Assembly (NCBI RefSeq): GCF_009720385.1
Contig: NZ_ML769305.1
Span: 259,920 to 323,919, forward strand
DNA from: Catellatospora vulcania
Lineage (GTDB): Bacteria > Actinomycetota > Actinomycetes > Mycobacteriales > Micromonosporaceae
DNA: 64,000 bases
Reading direction: 5' to 3'
Shown: positions 57,876-64,000 of the stretch, piece after piece
Position numbering within the stretch: the stretch's first letter is position 1
How the letters are laid out: each line of letters starts with the position of its first letter
Notes under the pieces: generated by a model
Seen by the model: the letters and a program-made list of their open reading frames with translations, nothing else
What the model was told of the DNA's origin: nothing
Databases searched by the model: none
Translations under genes and position numbers: made by a program

Positions 57876-58313
57876 GTGCTCGCTACCGTCCCCCCGCTCC
57901 ACGCCTCCGCCCTGCGTCACGCCACCACGGCGCTGACCGCGGCCGCACCGCTGCTGGCCGGGCGCGGCAGGCGAACGGCCGAGACGTGGCCGGGCCTGCC
58001 CGAGCTGCCCGCCGCCTGGCTGGCCGATCCGGACAGCCGGATCAGCACCCCGACCCAGCGCTTCACGGCCTACCGGCGCGGCGCCACCGAGATCCAGCTG
58101 CACTCCGTGCTCGGCTTCGACGAGGACACCCTGGAGCGGCAGATCGCCCGGATCAACCTCGGCCCGCACCGGGTACGGGTCAGCGCCGGCACCACCTGGC
58201 GCGGCTTCGAAGCCCGCTGGGCCTGCGACGACGTCGCACACCGGCTGGTCTGCCGGGGGCCTCAGCGCCTCGCCGACTTCCTCGACCTGCTCCTCGGCCT
58301 CGACTGGGACTGA
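57876..58313 (+). CDS. Hypothetical protein, 145 residues
   Basis: This is a small soluble protein starting at a GTG with GGGAG about seven bases upstream. The sequence ETWPGLPELPAAWLADPDSR, then STPTQRFTAYRRGATEIQLHSVLGF, is not recognised. It has Cys in ACDD and LVCRG. Codon usage is normal for its neighbours and it lies ahead of a propeller-like gene with a 10-base gap, so it is probably real and co-transcribed. Function unknown. Confidence 0.65.
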   Translation: MLATVPPLHASALRHATTALTAAAPLLAGRGRRTAETWPGLPELPAAWLADPDSRISTPTQRFTAYRRGATEIQLHSVLGFDEDTLERQIARINLGPHRVRVSAGTTWRGFEARWACDDVAHRLVCRGPQRLADFLDLLLGLDWD

Positions 58314-58323
58314 CCTCCGCCCG

Positions 58324-59475
58324 ATGTCCCACCGGCCTGCGATCATGTCCGGCGTGAACGACGTGACGGCAGAGCCGGCCGGATCCGTGCGGGTGCCCGG
58401 CGAACCCGGCGTCGACGACCATCCGCAGCTGCTGACCGGGCCCGGCCGCCCGCCGCTGGTGCTGGTGCGCCGGGACACCGAGCTCACGGTGTACCACCTC
58501 GGCCGGCTGCGCGCCGGCGACCGGACGCCCGCCGCCGTGTTCCCCGCCCCCTGGCCCCGCGACGTGGGTGGAGTCCTCGCGGTGAGCCCCGACCTTGCCT
58601 TCGCCGTCTTCCCCGGGCTGCACACCGTCCAGGCCGTCGAACCGAGCGGGCGCCTTCGCTGGGAGGTCCGGCATTCCTGCTGGGGAAGCTTCTGCCTGGC
58701 CCACCACGTGTCGTATGCGGAGTACGCCGAAGACCCCGAGCACCGCTACCCCGACAGCGGTTCGAGCTGGATCAGCGCCGACGGCACGACGGTGTGGGCG
58801 CACGTCAGCGGCCCGCTGCCCGGCGACGACCTGTCTGAGGAGCACGACCGGTGGCACGGCCACGAAACCTGGCTGGTGCTCGCCGCCGCCGACGGCCGCG
58901 TCCTGGCCCGCGCGCGGACCGGCACCGCCGCGGCGGGCTCGCACCACGTCCCCCACCCCGACCCGGCGGCGATGGGCCTGGGCGTCGGCGAGGGCCAGGA
59001 CGGCTCCCCGCTGCTCTGGGGACGGCTGCATGAAGGCGTCCTCGACGTACACCACCTGTCCGACGGCAAACAGGTCCTGATCGGCGCGTCGCCCGACGGG
59101 CACACGTTCGTCAGCATCGGCCACGCCGACCCCGACGAGCTGACCGTGCACCGGTACCCCGACGGCACGGTCCTCGGCACCCTGTTCGCAGGCTTGCCAC
59201 CGCACGGCGATCCGGCGGACACCGCCCAAGACCACCTGTGCTGGGATCTCATGCATCACGGCTTTGTCGACGATCGCGTCATGGTGGCGTCCACCAGCCG
59301 CAGCCACGGCGACGAGCCGGTACGGCACTGGCTCGTCGACGTCACCACGCTGGGCAGCGAAGGCATCAGCTACCCGCACCACGTGCGGGACCACCCGCTG
59401 GGCATCGGCGGCGGGCGCTGGGTGACCCTGGACGGGTTCGACCTGCACGTGTGGCGGCGCGCCCCGTCCCGGTGA
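58324..59475 (+). CDS. Propeller-like protein of unknown function
   Basis: This 383-residue protein has no signal peptide. Repeated short beta-strand segments ending in Asp/Gly turns (LVLVRRDTELTVYHLGRL, VSPDLAFAVFPGLHTVQAVE, ISADGTTVWAHVSG, VLIGASPDGHTFVSIGH, WVTLDGFDLHVWRRA) suggest a six- or seven-blade beta-propeller. The start is uncertain: ATG at 58345 and GTG at 58354 are in-frame alternatives. Its stop is one base from the stop of the convergent Nudix gene. Confidence 0.72.
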   Translation: MSHRPAIMSGVNDVTAEPAGSVRVPGEPGVDDHPQLLTGPGRPPLVLVRRDTELTVYHLGRLRAGDRTPAAVFPAPWPRDVGGVLAVSPDLAFAVFPGLHTVQAVEPSGRLRWEVRHSCWGSFCLAHHVSYAEYAEDPEHRYPDSGSSWISADGTTVWAHVSGPLPGDDLSEEHDRWHGHETWLVLAAADGRVLARARTGTAAAGSHHVPHPDPAAMGLGVGEGQDGSPLLWGRLHEGVLDVHHLSDGKQVLIGASPDGHTFVSIGHADPDELTVHRYPDGTVLGTLFAGLPPHGDPADTAQDHLCWDLMHHGFVDDRVMVASTSRSHGDEPVRHWLVDVTTLGSEGISYPHHVRDHPLGIGGGRWVTLDGFDLHVWRRAPSR

Positions 59476-59476
59476 C

Positions 59477-59908
59477 TCAGTCGAACAGGCGGCCCAGGTG
59501 GGAGCCCTGCCCGAAGGCGAGCACGTGCGCCTGGTCCAGCGGCATCCAGGACAGGTCGAAGCGGATGGGGTCGTGTGCGCCGTCGCCGGTCTCGTACGCC
59601 GTCCAGCGTTCGGGCACCTCGTCGGCGTCGACGGCGAGTTCGTAGAAGTGGCGCACGTGCACGGCGTCGACCGAGGGGCGGGCGTCGTACTCGCCGACGC
59701 CCAGGTAGCGGACCAGGCGCAGGCCGGGAAGTTCGGTCTCCTCGTACGCCTCGCGCAGCACCGCGTCCTCGGGCAGCTCACCGGGCTTGACCGTGCCCGC
59801 GGGCACCTGGAGACCCGCCAGCGCGAGGGTGTCGTGGTCGCCGTGCGCGAACACCACCACCCTCCCGTCGCGCACGATGTAGGCCACGACCTTGGTGATC
59901 CGCCTCAT
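59477..59908 (-). CDS. Nudix hydrolase
   Basis: This 143-residue protein has an intact Nudix box: G-x5-E-x7-REAYEETEL (residues about 38-60, beginning GTVKPGELPED). It hydrolyses a nucleoside-diphosphate-linked substrate; which one cannot be read from sequence. The ATG at 59908 overlaps the stop of the MaoC gene by one base (TGATG), so the two are coupled. Unlike the Nudix gene at 7353, this copy has a complete N-terminal strand (RRITKVVAYIVRDGRVVVFA). Confidence 0.92.
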   Translation of the reverse strand: MRRITKVVAYIVRDGRVVVFAHGDHDTLALAGLQVPAGTVKPGELPEDAVLREAYEETELPGLRLVRYLGVGEYDARPSVDAVHVRHFYELAVDADEVPERWTAYETGDGAHDPIRFDLSWMPLDQAHVLAFGQGSHLGRLFD

Positions 59909-60360
59909 CAGAAGAACACCCTGGTCACCGTCTCGGCGACGCAGCAGGGTTTGTCGGAGCGATCGGTCTCGACCGTCATCCGCGCGGTGACCTGCACCCC
60001 GCCGGTGACCTCCTCGACGGAGACGAGCTGCGCCGACAGCCGCACCGACGCCCCGACCGGCACCGGCGCGGGGAAGCGCACCTTGTTCAGCCCGTAGTTG
60101 ACCACCATGCGCGCGCCCTCGAACCGGTACAGGTCGCGCACCAGCAGCGGCAGCAACGACAGGGTGAGGTATCCGTGCGCGATGGTCCCGCCGAACGGCC
60201 CGGTCGCGGCGCGCGCCGGGTCGGTGTGGATCCACTGGTCGTCGCCGGTCGCGTCGGCGAACGTGTCGACCCGGGACTGCTCGACCGGGTGCCAGGGGCC
60301 CGGTCCGATGCTCTGCCCGACGGCGTCGGTCAGCTCGGCGGCGGAACTGAACACTTTCAC
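59908..60360 (-). CDS. MaoC-like hotdog dehydratase
   Basis: This 150-residue single-hotdog (R)-hydratase-type protein has the hydratase-2 motif DATGDDQWIHTDPARAA, in which Asp and His are catalytic, followed by GPFGGTIAHGYLTLSLLPLL. GGAGG lies six bases before the GTG at 60360, which fixes the start; the open frame continues to 60378. It probably hydrates enoyl-CoA/ACP or dehydrates 3-hydroxyacyl substrates. It is coupled to a Nudix gene. Confidence 0.9.
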   Translation of the reverse strand: MKVFSSAAELTDAVGQSIGPGPWHPVEQSRVDTFADATGDDQWIHTDPARAATGPFGGTIAHGYLTLSLLPLLVRDLYRFEGARMVVNYGLNKVRFPAPVPVGASVRLSAQLVSVEEVTGGVQVTARMTVETDRSDKPCCVAETVTRVFF

Positions 60361-60429
60361 GGCGTACCTCCGGATCACGGCTGGACCAGCAGATCGTAGA
60401 GCGCCGCGACCTTACCCGGACGTGGAGAC

Positions 60430-60497
60430 GGGCTGCCCGCGCCGTCGGGCAGCCCGTCGAGGGCGGATCACGGCCCGAAGGGAGAGAGCCGTGATCC
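60430..60497. terminator. Tandem hairpins downstream of the xylanase
   Basis: GGGCTGCCCG (60430-60439) pairs with 60446-60455, and GGATCACGGC (60465-60474) with 60488-60497, both perfectly. They lie just after the xylanase stop on the minus strand (within 10 bases) and before the MaoC gene, so they probably end the xylanase mRNA. Confidence 0.75.
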
Positions 60498-60505
60498 GGT
60501 GTTCG

Positions 60506-62503
60506 TCACGGCGTGGTGCAGGTGAAGCCGCTCGCCGTGCTGCTGTCGCCGTTGGGACGGCTGATCTGGAACCCGAAGGTGGTGCTCTGGCCGGGTGCGA
60601 GGTTGCCGTTGTAGGCGGCGTTCTTCGCGGTGCCGGTCCCGCCGCTGGTGGTGATCACGCCGTTCCACTGGCCGACGAGCGCGTGGCCGGACGGCAGCGT
60701 GAACGTGACGGTCCAGCTGGTGATCGCCGACGTGCCGGTGTTGGTGACGGTGACGGGCTGGATGACGTAGCCGCCGGTCCACTGGGTCTGCACGGTCGCG
60801 GTGACCGAGCAGCCGCCGCCGGTGCCGCCGCCGGTCGTGGTGACCGTGACGGTGTTGGACACCGCGGAGACGTTGCCGGCCGCGTCACGGGCGCGGACCT
60901 GGTAGCGGTACGCCGTGTTGGCGGTCAGCCCGGTGTTGCTGAACGACGTCGTGGTCGACGTGCCGACCTGCGCGAACGTGCCACCGGAGGTGCCGGGGGC
61001 GCGCAGGATGTCGTACCCGGTGACCCCGACGTTGTCGGTCGAGGCGGTCCAGGACAGGTTGGTGCTGCTCGACGTCGTGCCCGCCGCGGCCAGGCTGGTC
61101 GGCGCGGTCGGGGCCTGGGTGTCGCCGGTGCCGCCGCTCGTGGTGACCGTGACGGTGTTCGACACCGCCGAGGTGTTCCCGGCCGCGTCCCGCGCCCGGA
61201 CCTGGTAGCGGTACGCCGTGCTCGCCGTCAGGCCGGTGTCCCCGAACGACGCCGTCGTCGACGTGCCGACCTGCGCGAACGTGCCACCGGAGGTGCCGGG
61301 GGCGCGCAGGATGTCGTATCCGGACACGCCCACGTTGTCGGTCGAGGCGGTCCAGGACAGGTTCACGCTGCTCGACGTGACGCCCGAGGATGCGAGGTTG
61401 CTCGGTGTCGTCGGGGCCTGGGTGTCGTTGTTCGGGCTGCCGCCCAGTGCCGTGTTGATCGCGGTGTACGCGGGCTTGACGGCGTAGTTGTTGTCGTACG
61501 GCAGCGCGAAGCCCTCGCTGGGGAACGTGTCCGGGACCCAGGAGTACTTGTCGGTGAAGCCCCAGATGGTGATGCCGGCACACGCCGTCACCGCGAGGCA
61601 GGCGTTGACCACGTTGGTGTAGTACTGCGCCTGGGTGGTGTCCTTGGCCGCGGTGCGCGGGGTCTGGATGCGGATGTCCAGCTCGGTGATGCGCACCTGC
61701 ACGCCCAGCGCCGCGAAGCGCGCCATGTTCTGCTGCAGGTCGCTCGGGAAGCCGTACTGCGTGGCCAGGTGGGCCTGGAACCCGACGCAGTCGACCGGCA
61801 CGTTCTGCGCCCGCAGCGACTGGACCAGGTTGTACATCGCCGTGCTCTTGGCGTTGATGCCCTCGACGTTGTAGTCGTTGATGCACAGCCTGGCGTCCGG
61901 GTCGGCGGCGCGGGCGTAGCGGAACGCGTCGGCGATGAAGCTCTGGCCCAGCGTGTTGTACCAGAAGCTGGACCGGAAGCCGCCGTTCTCGTCGAACACC
62001 TCGTTCACGACGTCCCACGACTGCACGGCGGTGTTGCTGGCGTACCGGCCGACCAGGGTCGTGATGTGGTCCTGCATCGCGGTGCGCATCGCAGTCGCGC
62101 CCAGGCTCTGCACCCAGCTGGGCGTCTGGCTGTGCCAGACCAGGGTGTGCCCGTGCACGATCTGGTTGTTGGCGACCGCGAAGTTGACGATCTGGTCCGC
62201 GCCGCTGTAGTTCCAGCTGTTGTCCGAGGGCTCGGTGGCGTCCCATTTCATCGCGTTCTCGGCGGTGATCTGGTTGAACTCGGTCTGCGCAATGGTGCGG
62301 TACGCGGCCTCGTTGGCCAGCGGGCTGGTGGCCCCGGCGAAGCCGATGAACTTGCCCTTGGCCGCGGCCAGGGTGCGCAGCGGCGTCGCGGCGCTGGCCG
62401 GCGTTGCCGACAGCACCGGCAGGAACGCCGACACCAGCGCCAGGACGGCGAGCGAGGTGATACGGCGGCGTGCTCTGTGGACGGAGACGCGTGGGGGCGT
62501 CAT
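60506..62503 (-). CDS. Secreted GH10 endo-xylanase with two Fn3 domains and CBM2
   Basis: This 665-residue protein has a signal peptide cleaved near ASAATP (residue 38). The GH10 barrel (about residues 40-355) has the acid/base Glu168 in WDVVNEVF and the nucleophile Glu274 in ITELDI, plus HGHTLVWHSQTP. Two fibronectin type III domains (about 361-455 and 462-552) follow, then a Gly linker and a C-terminal CBM2 (GCSVTATVQTQW onward, W residues for cellulose/xylan binding). It hydrolyses xylan outside the cell. GAGGAGG precedes the ATG. Upstream are a LacI-type site (62640-62653) and a second half-conserved site at 62690-62703. Confidence 0.95.
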   Translation of the reverse strand: MTPPRVSVHRARRRITSLAVLALVSAFLPVLSATPASAATPLRTLAAAKGKFIGFAGATSPLANEAAYRTIAQTEFNQITAENAMKWDATEPSDNSWNYSGADQIVNFAVANNQIVHGHTLVWHSQTPSWVQSLGATAMRTAMQDHITTLVGRYASNTAVQSWDVVNEVFDENGGFRSSFWYNTLGQSFIADAFRYARAADPDARLCINDYNVEGINAKSTAMYNLVQSLRAQNVPVDCVGFQAHLATQYGFPSDLQQNMARFAALGVQVRITELDIRIQTPRTAAKDTTQAQYYTNVVNACLAVTACAGITIWGFTDKYSWVPDTFPSEGFALPYDNNYAVKPAYTAINTALGGSPNNDTQAPTTPSNLASSGVTSSSVNLSWTASTDNVGVSGYDILRAPGTSGGTFAQVGTSTTASFGDTGLTASTAYRYQVRARDAAGNTSAVSNTVTVTTSGGTGDTQAPTAPTSLAAAGTTSSSTNLSWTASTDNVGVTGYDILRAPGTSGGTFAQVGTSTTTSFSNTGLTANTAYRYQVRARDAAGNVSAVSNTVTVTTTGGGTGGGCSVTATVQTQWTGGYVIQPVTVTNTGTSAITSWTVTFTLPSGHALVGQWNGVITTSGGTGTAKNAAYNGNLAPGQSTTFGFQISRPNGDSSTASGFTCTTP
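60816..61421 (-). repeat. 303-bp direct duplication encoding the two Fn3 domains
   Basis: The two Fn3-coding segments repeat with an offset of 303 bases (101 codons). Long stretches are near-identical at DNA level; for example, the part encoding GYDILRAPGTSGGTFAQVG differs only by a few bases. This indicates recent internal duplication or gene conversion and makes copy-number change likely. Confidence 0.8.
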
Positions 62504-62639
62504 GGGTGTCCTCCTCGTGATGGCGGAGCGTCAATGCGGTGCCCCGGAGTGCCTCTCCCGCGTGGTACGGAAGGCGTCTGGTCCGGGCAGGGGACGCCGG
62601 CGGTGGAGGACACTCGTTACAGGACACGGCGAACATCAA

Positions 62640-62653
62640 TGGAAGCGCTCCCA
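62640..62653. promoter_or_regulatory. CebR/CelR-type LacI operator upstream of the xylanase
   Basis: TGGAAGCGCTCCCA differs at one base from the 14-bp palindrome TGGGAGCGCTCCCA known for actinobacterial cellulose-utilisation LacI regulators. It lies about 140 bases upstream of the xylanase ATG. Binding by the adjacent LacI protein or by a distant CebR homologue is possible. Confidence 0.75.
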
Positions 62654-62689
62654 ATCCTGCGCTCCACCATCGCCGTAAGTCAATAACTT

Positions 62690-62703
62690 CCGGAAACTAT
62701 CGG
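62690..62703. promoter_or_regulatory. Candidate xylanase-type operator between lacI and xylanase
   Basis: CCGGAAACTATCGG contains GAAACTATCG, one mismatch from the GAAASTTTCS element described for actinomycete xylanase genes. It is similar to the perfect site at 63761-63774 upstream of the LacI gene. Confidence 0.5.
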
Positions 62704-62707
62704 TTGA

Positions 62708-63745
62708 TCAGGAGCGCGGCGGCGCGGTGCTGTCCCGTACCACCAGCTCGGTGGCCAGCTCGATGCGCGGGCTCTCGATCTTCTCGCGCTGGGCCAGGCG
62801 CAGCACGGTGCGCGCGGCGACCATGCCCATCTCCGCCAGGGGCTGCCGGACGGTCGTCAGCGGCGGGGACGACCAGCGCACCTCGGGCAGGTCGTCGAAG
62901 CCGACGACGCTGACGTCGTCGGCCACGCGCAGGCCGCGGCGGCGGATCGCCTCGTACACGCCCAGGGCCATCTGGTCGCTGGAGGCGAAGATGGCGGTGG
63001 GCGGGTCGGCCTGCGCCAGCAGCTGGGTGCCGCCCGCGTAGCCCGACTCGTGGTAGAAGTCGCCCTGGTAGAACAGGCCGTCATCGACGGGCAGCCCGGC
63101 CGACTCCAGGCCGGCCCGGAACCCGTCGAGCCGGGCCCGGCTGCACATCAGGCGCGGCGGCCCGGCGATGAAGCCGATCCGGGTGTGGCCGAGGCCGATC
63201 AGGTATTCGGTGGCGCGCAGGCCGCCGGCCCAGTTCGTCGCCCCGATGGTCGGAGCGTCCATCGTCGACACCCCCGCCGGATCGACGATGACCACGGGGA
63301 TGTTGAGGCGGCGCAGCTCGGCCTGCAGCGGCGGCTCCAGGGCCGAGGCCACGAAGATGACGCCCTCGGTCGCGCGGGCGCGCATGTTGTCCATCCACTG
63401 CTTCGCCGAGGCGGAACGGCGGTGGATGGCCGAGACCACGGTGCCGATGCCGGCGGCGTGGGCGACGTCCTCGACGCCGCGGATGATCTCGACGGCCCAG
63501 GGGCTGTCGAGGTCGTTGAAGACGAGGTCGATCAGTCCGGAACTGGTGCGCATGCTGGCCGGGCGGCGGCGGTAGCCGTGGCGGGTGAGCAGTTCCTCGA
63601 CGCGTTCGCGGGTCTGCGGGGAGACGTCGGAGCGGCCGTTGATGACGCGCGAGACCGTCGGCACGGACACCCCGGCCAGGCGCGCGATCGCGGCAATGGT
63701 GATCTTGCGGGTCTCTTCCGCAGCCACGGGCAGCTCCTTCGTCAC
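62708..63745 (-). CDS. LacI-family regulator of the xylan locus
   Basis: This 345-residue protein has an N-terminal LacI HTH (ITIAAIARLAGVSVPTVSRVINGRSDVSPQTRERV) and a periplasmic-binding-like sugar domain (LIDLVFNDLDSPWAVEIIRGVE through VVGFDDLPEVRWSSPPLTTV). It lies between a sugar ABC permease gene and the GH10 xylanase, all on the minus strand. A perfect GAAAGTTTCG palindrome stands 19 bases upstream of its GTG start and fits a negative autoregulatory operator. The inducer is likely a xylo-oligosaccharide, which is inference. Confidence 0.92.
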   Translation of the reverse strand: MTKELPVAAEETRKITIAAIARLAGVSVPTVSRVINGRSDVSPQTRERVEELLTRHGYRRRPASMRTSSGLIDLVFNDLDSPWAVEIIRGVEDVAHAAGIGTVVSAIHRRSASAKQWMDNMRARATEGVIFVASALEPPLQAELRRLNIPVVIVDPAGVSTMDAPTIGATNWAGGLRATEYLIGLGHTRIGFIAGPPRLMCSRARLDGFRAGLESAGLPVDDGLFYQGDFYHESGYAGGTQLLAQADPPTAIFASSDQMALGVYEAIRRRGLRVADDVSVVGFDDLPEVRWSSPPLTTVRQPLAEMGMVAARTVLRLAQREKIESPRIELATELVVRDSTAPPRS

Positions 63746-63760
63746 CGCTTCAGCCTACGA

Positions 63761-63774
63761 CCGGAAAGTTTCGG
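63761..63774. promoter_or_regulatory. Operator upstream of lacI (GAAASTTTCS type)
   Basis: CCGGAAAGTTTCGG contains GAAAGTTTCG, an exact match to the xylanase-gene operator consensus GAAASTTTCS described in streptomycetes. It is centred about 23 bases upstream of the LacI start codon. Confidence 0.65.
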
Positions 63775-63869
63775 CGCGGCAGAGCGTACCCGGGGCACGC
63801 TCCCGCCGTCACTCCCCCGCTCCGGTCGCAGGAAGTTGCGGAAATATACCGGAAGAACCCGGCCCGCCG

Positions 63870-64000
63870 TCAACCCTTGACGCTGCCGGCGAGGCCGCCG
63901 ATGAGTTGTCGTTCGGCGATGGCGTAGAAGCCGAGGGCGGGGATCATGGAGAGTACGACGTAGGCGAGGACTCGGGCGGTGTCGTCGGCGTATTGGCCTT
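63870..64000 (-). CDS. Sugar ABC transporter permease, C-terminal fragment
   Basis: Only the last 42 or so codons are in the window, ending LSMIPALGFYAIAERQLIGGLAGSVKG. This is the standard C-terminus of MalG/LacG-type permeases (binding-protein-dependent transport, second permease). The rest lies beyond base 64000. The position upstream of the LacI and xylanase genes suggests uptake of xylo- or cello-oligosaccharides. Confidence 0.88.
   Translation of the reverse strand, partial: GQYADDTARVLAYVVLSMIPALGFYAIAERQLIGGLAGSVKG

Noticed and set aside
63826..63860. Third LacI operator upstream of the permease end (GCGGAAATATACCGG)
   Set aside because: It has several mismatches to GAAASTTTCS and lies downstream of, not upstream of, the permease gene. 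It is too weak to list as a site.
1..64000. Insertion sequence, prophage or antibiotic cluster
   Set aside because: No transposase, integrase, phage structural gene or PKS/NRPS module is visible in any frame. The methyltransferase, AKR and ABM-like genes are scattered and do not form a biosynthetic cluster.

Overview
The window is about 64 kb of very GC-rich, densely coding DNA. It has many GTG starts, stop/start overlaps of 1-4 bases, LAL-type LuxR, GAF-ANTAR and SigB-type regulators, many secreted proteins and a GH10-CBM2 xylanase. Together these point to a filamentous actinomycete. Dispersed palindromes carrying the core AAGGTGCCCTTCC suggest Micromonosporaceae, but that family-level call is inference. 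No phage genes, transposases or CRISPR arrays are visible, and the region looks chromosomal.

Layout. 1-13.5 kb: the 3' part of a secreted M28 aminopeptidase; an ornithine decarboxylase-like/homospermidine synthase operon; a lipoprotein; a DMT exporter divergent from a LysR regulator; a Nudix gene that seems to have lost its 5' end; a small secreted protein with an M15-like zinc motif; exported proteins; a methyltransferase; an aldo/keto reductase-TetR operon with a visible operator; and a membrane protein with an HExxH motif. 13.6-24.6 kb: a lipoprotein divergent from a two-component system, an SGNH hydrolase, small enzymes, DUF5994 coupled to inorganic pyrophosphatase, two tandem GAF-ANTAR regulators and a SigB-type sigma factor.

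24.6-45.6 kb holds the most unusual content: two unrelated AAA+ (MoxR)/vWA loci facing away from each other. The minus-strand operon (37,025 down to 24,598) encodes a DUF4132-like protein, a 1591-residue protein of unknown fold, a MoxR ATPase, a DUF5682-vWA fusion and a SWIM zinc-finger protein. This parallels the E. coli yehI-L-M-P-Q set. The plus-strand operon (38,680-45,598) encodes a zinc-ribbon SDR with an altered catalytic Tyr, a leucine-rich-repeat protein, an ankyrin protein, a second MoxR ATPase and an HExxH-vWA protein. Between them lie a patatin-like lipase, C-rich hairpins with a strong terminator, a palindromic repeat and a 73-nt tRNA-like element whose anticodon stem cannot pair.

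45.6-64 kb: an Ig-like surface protein with a class F sortase; an Lrp/class III aminotransferase pair; a LAL regulator divergent from a secreted lipase; a GH15 glucoamylase/trehalase operon; a Cys-rich protein/Tat protein/MauE cluster; a Nudix-MaoC pair; and a xylan locus (GH10-Fn3-Fn3-CBM2 xylanase, LacI regulator, sugar ABC permease end) with recognisable LacI-type operators.

Intergenic palindromes are frequent and fall mostly at gene ends. At least four distinct inverted-repeat types are present. Translational coupling by 1-4-base overlaps ties together most of the operons described.
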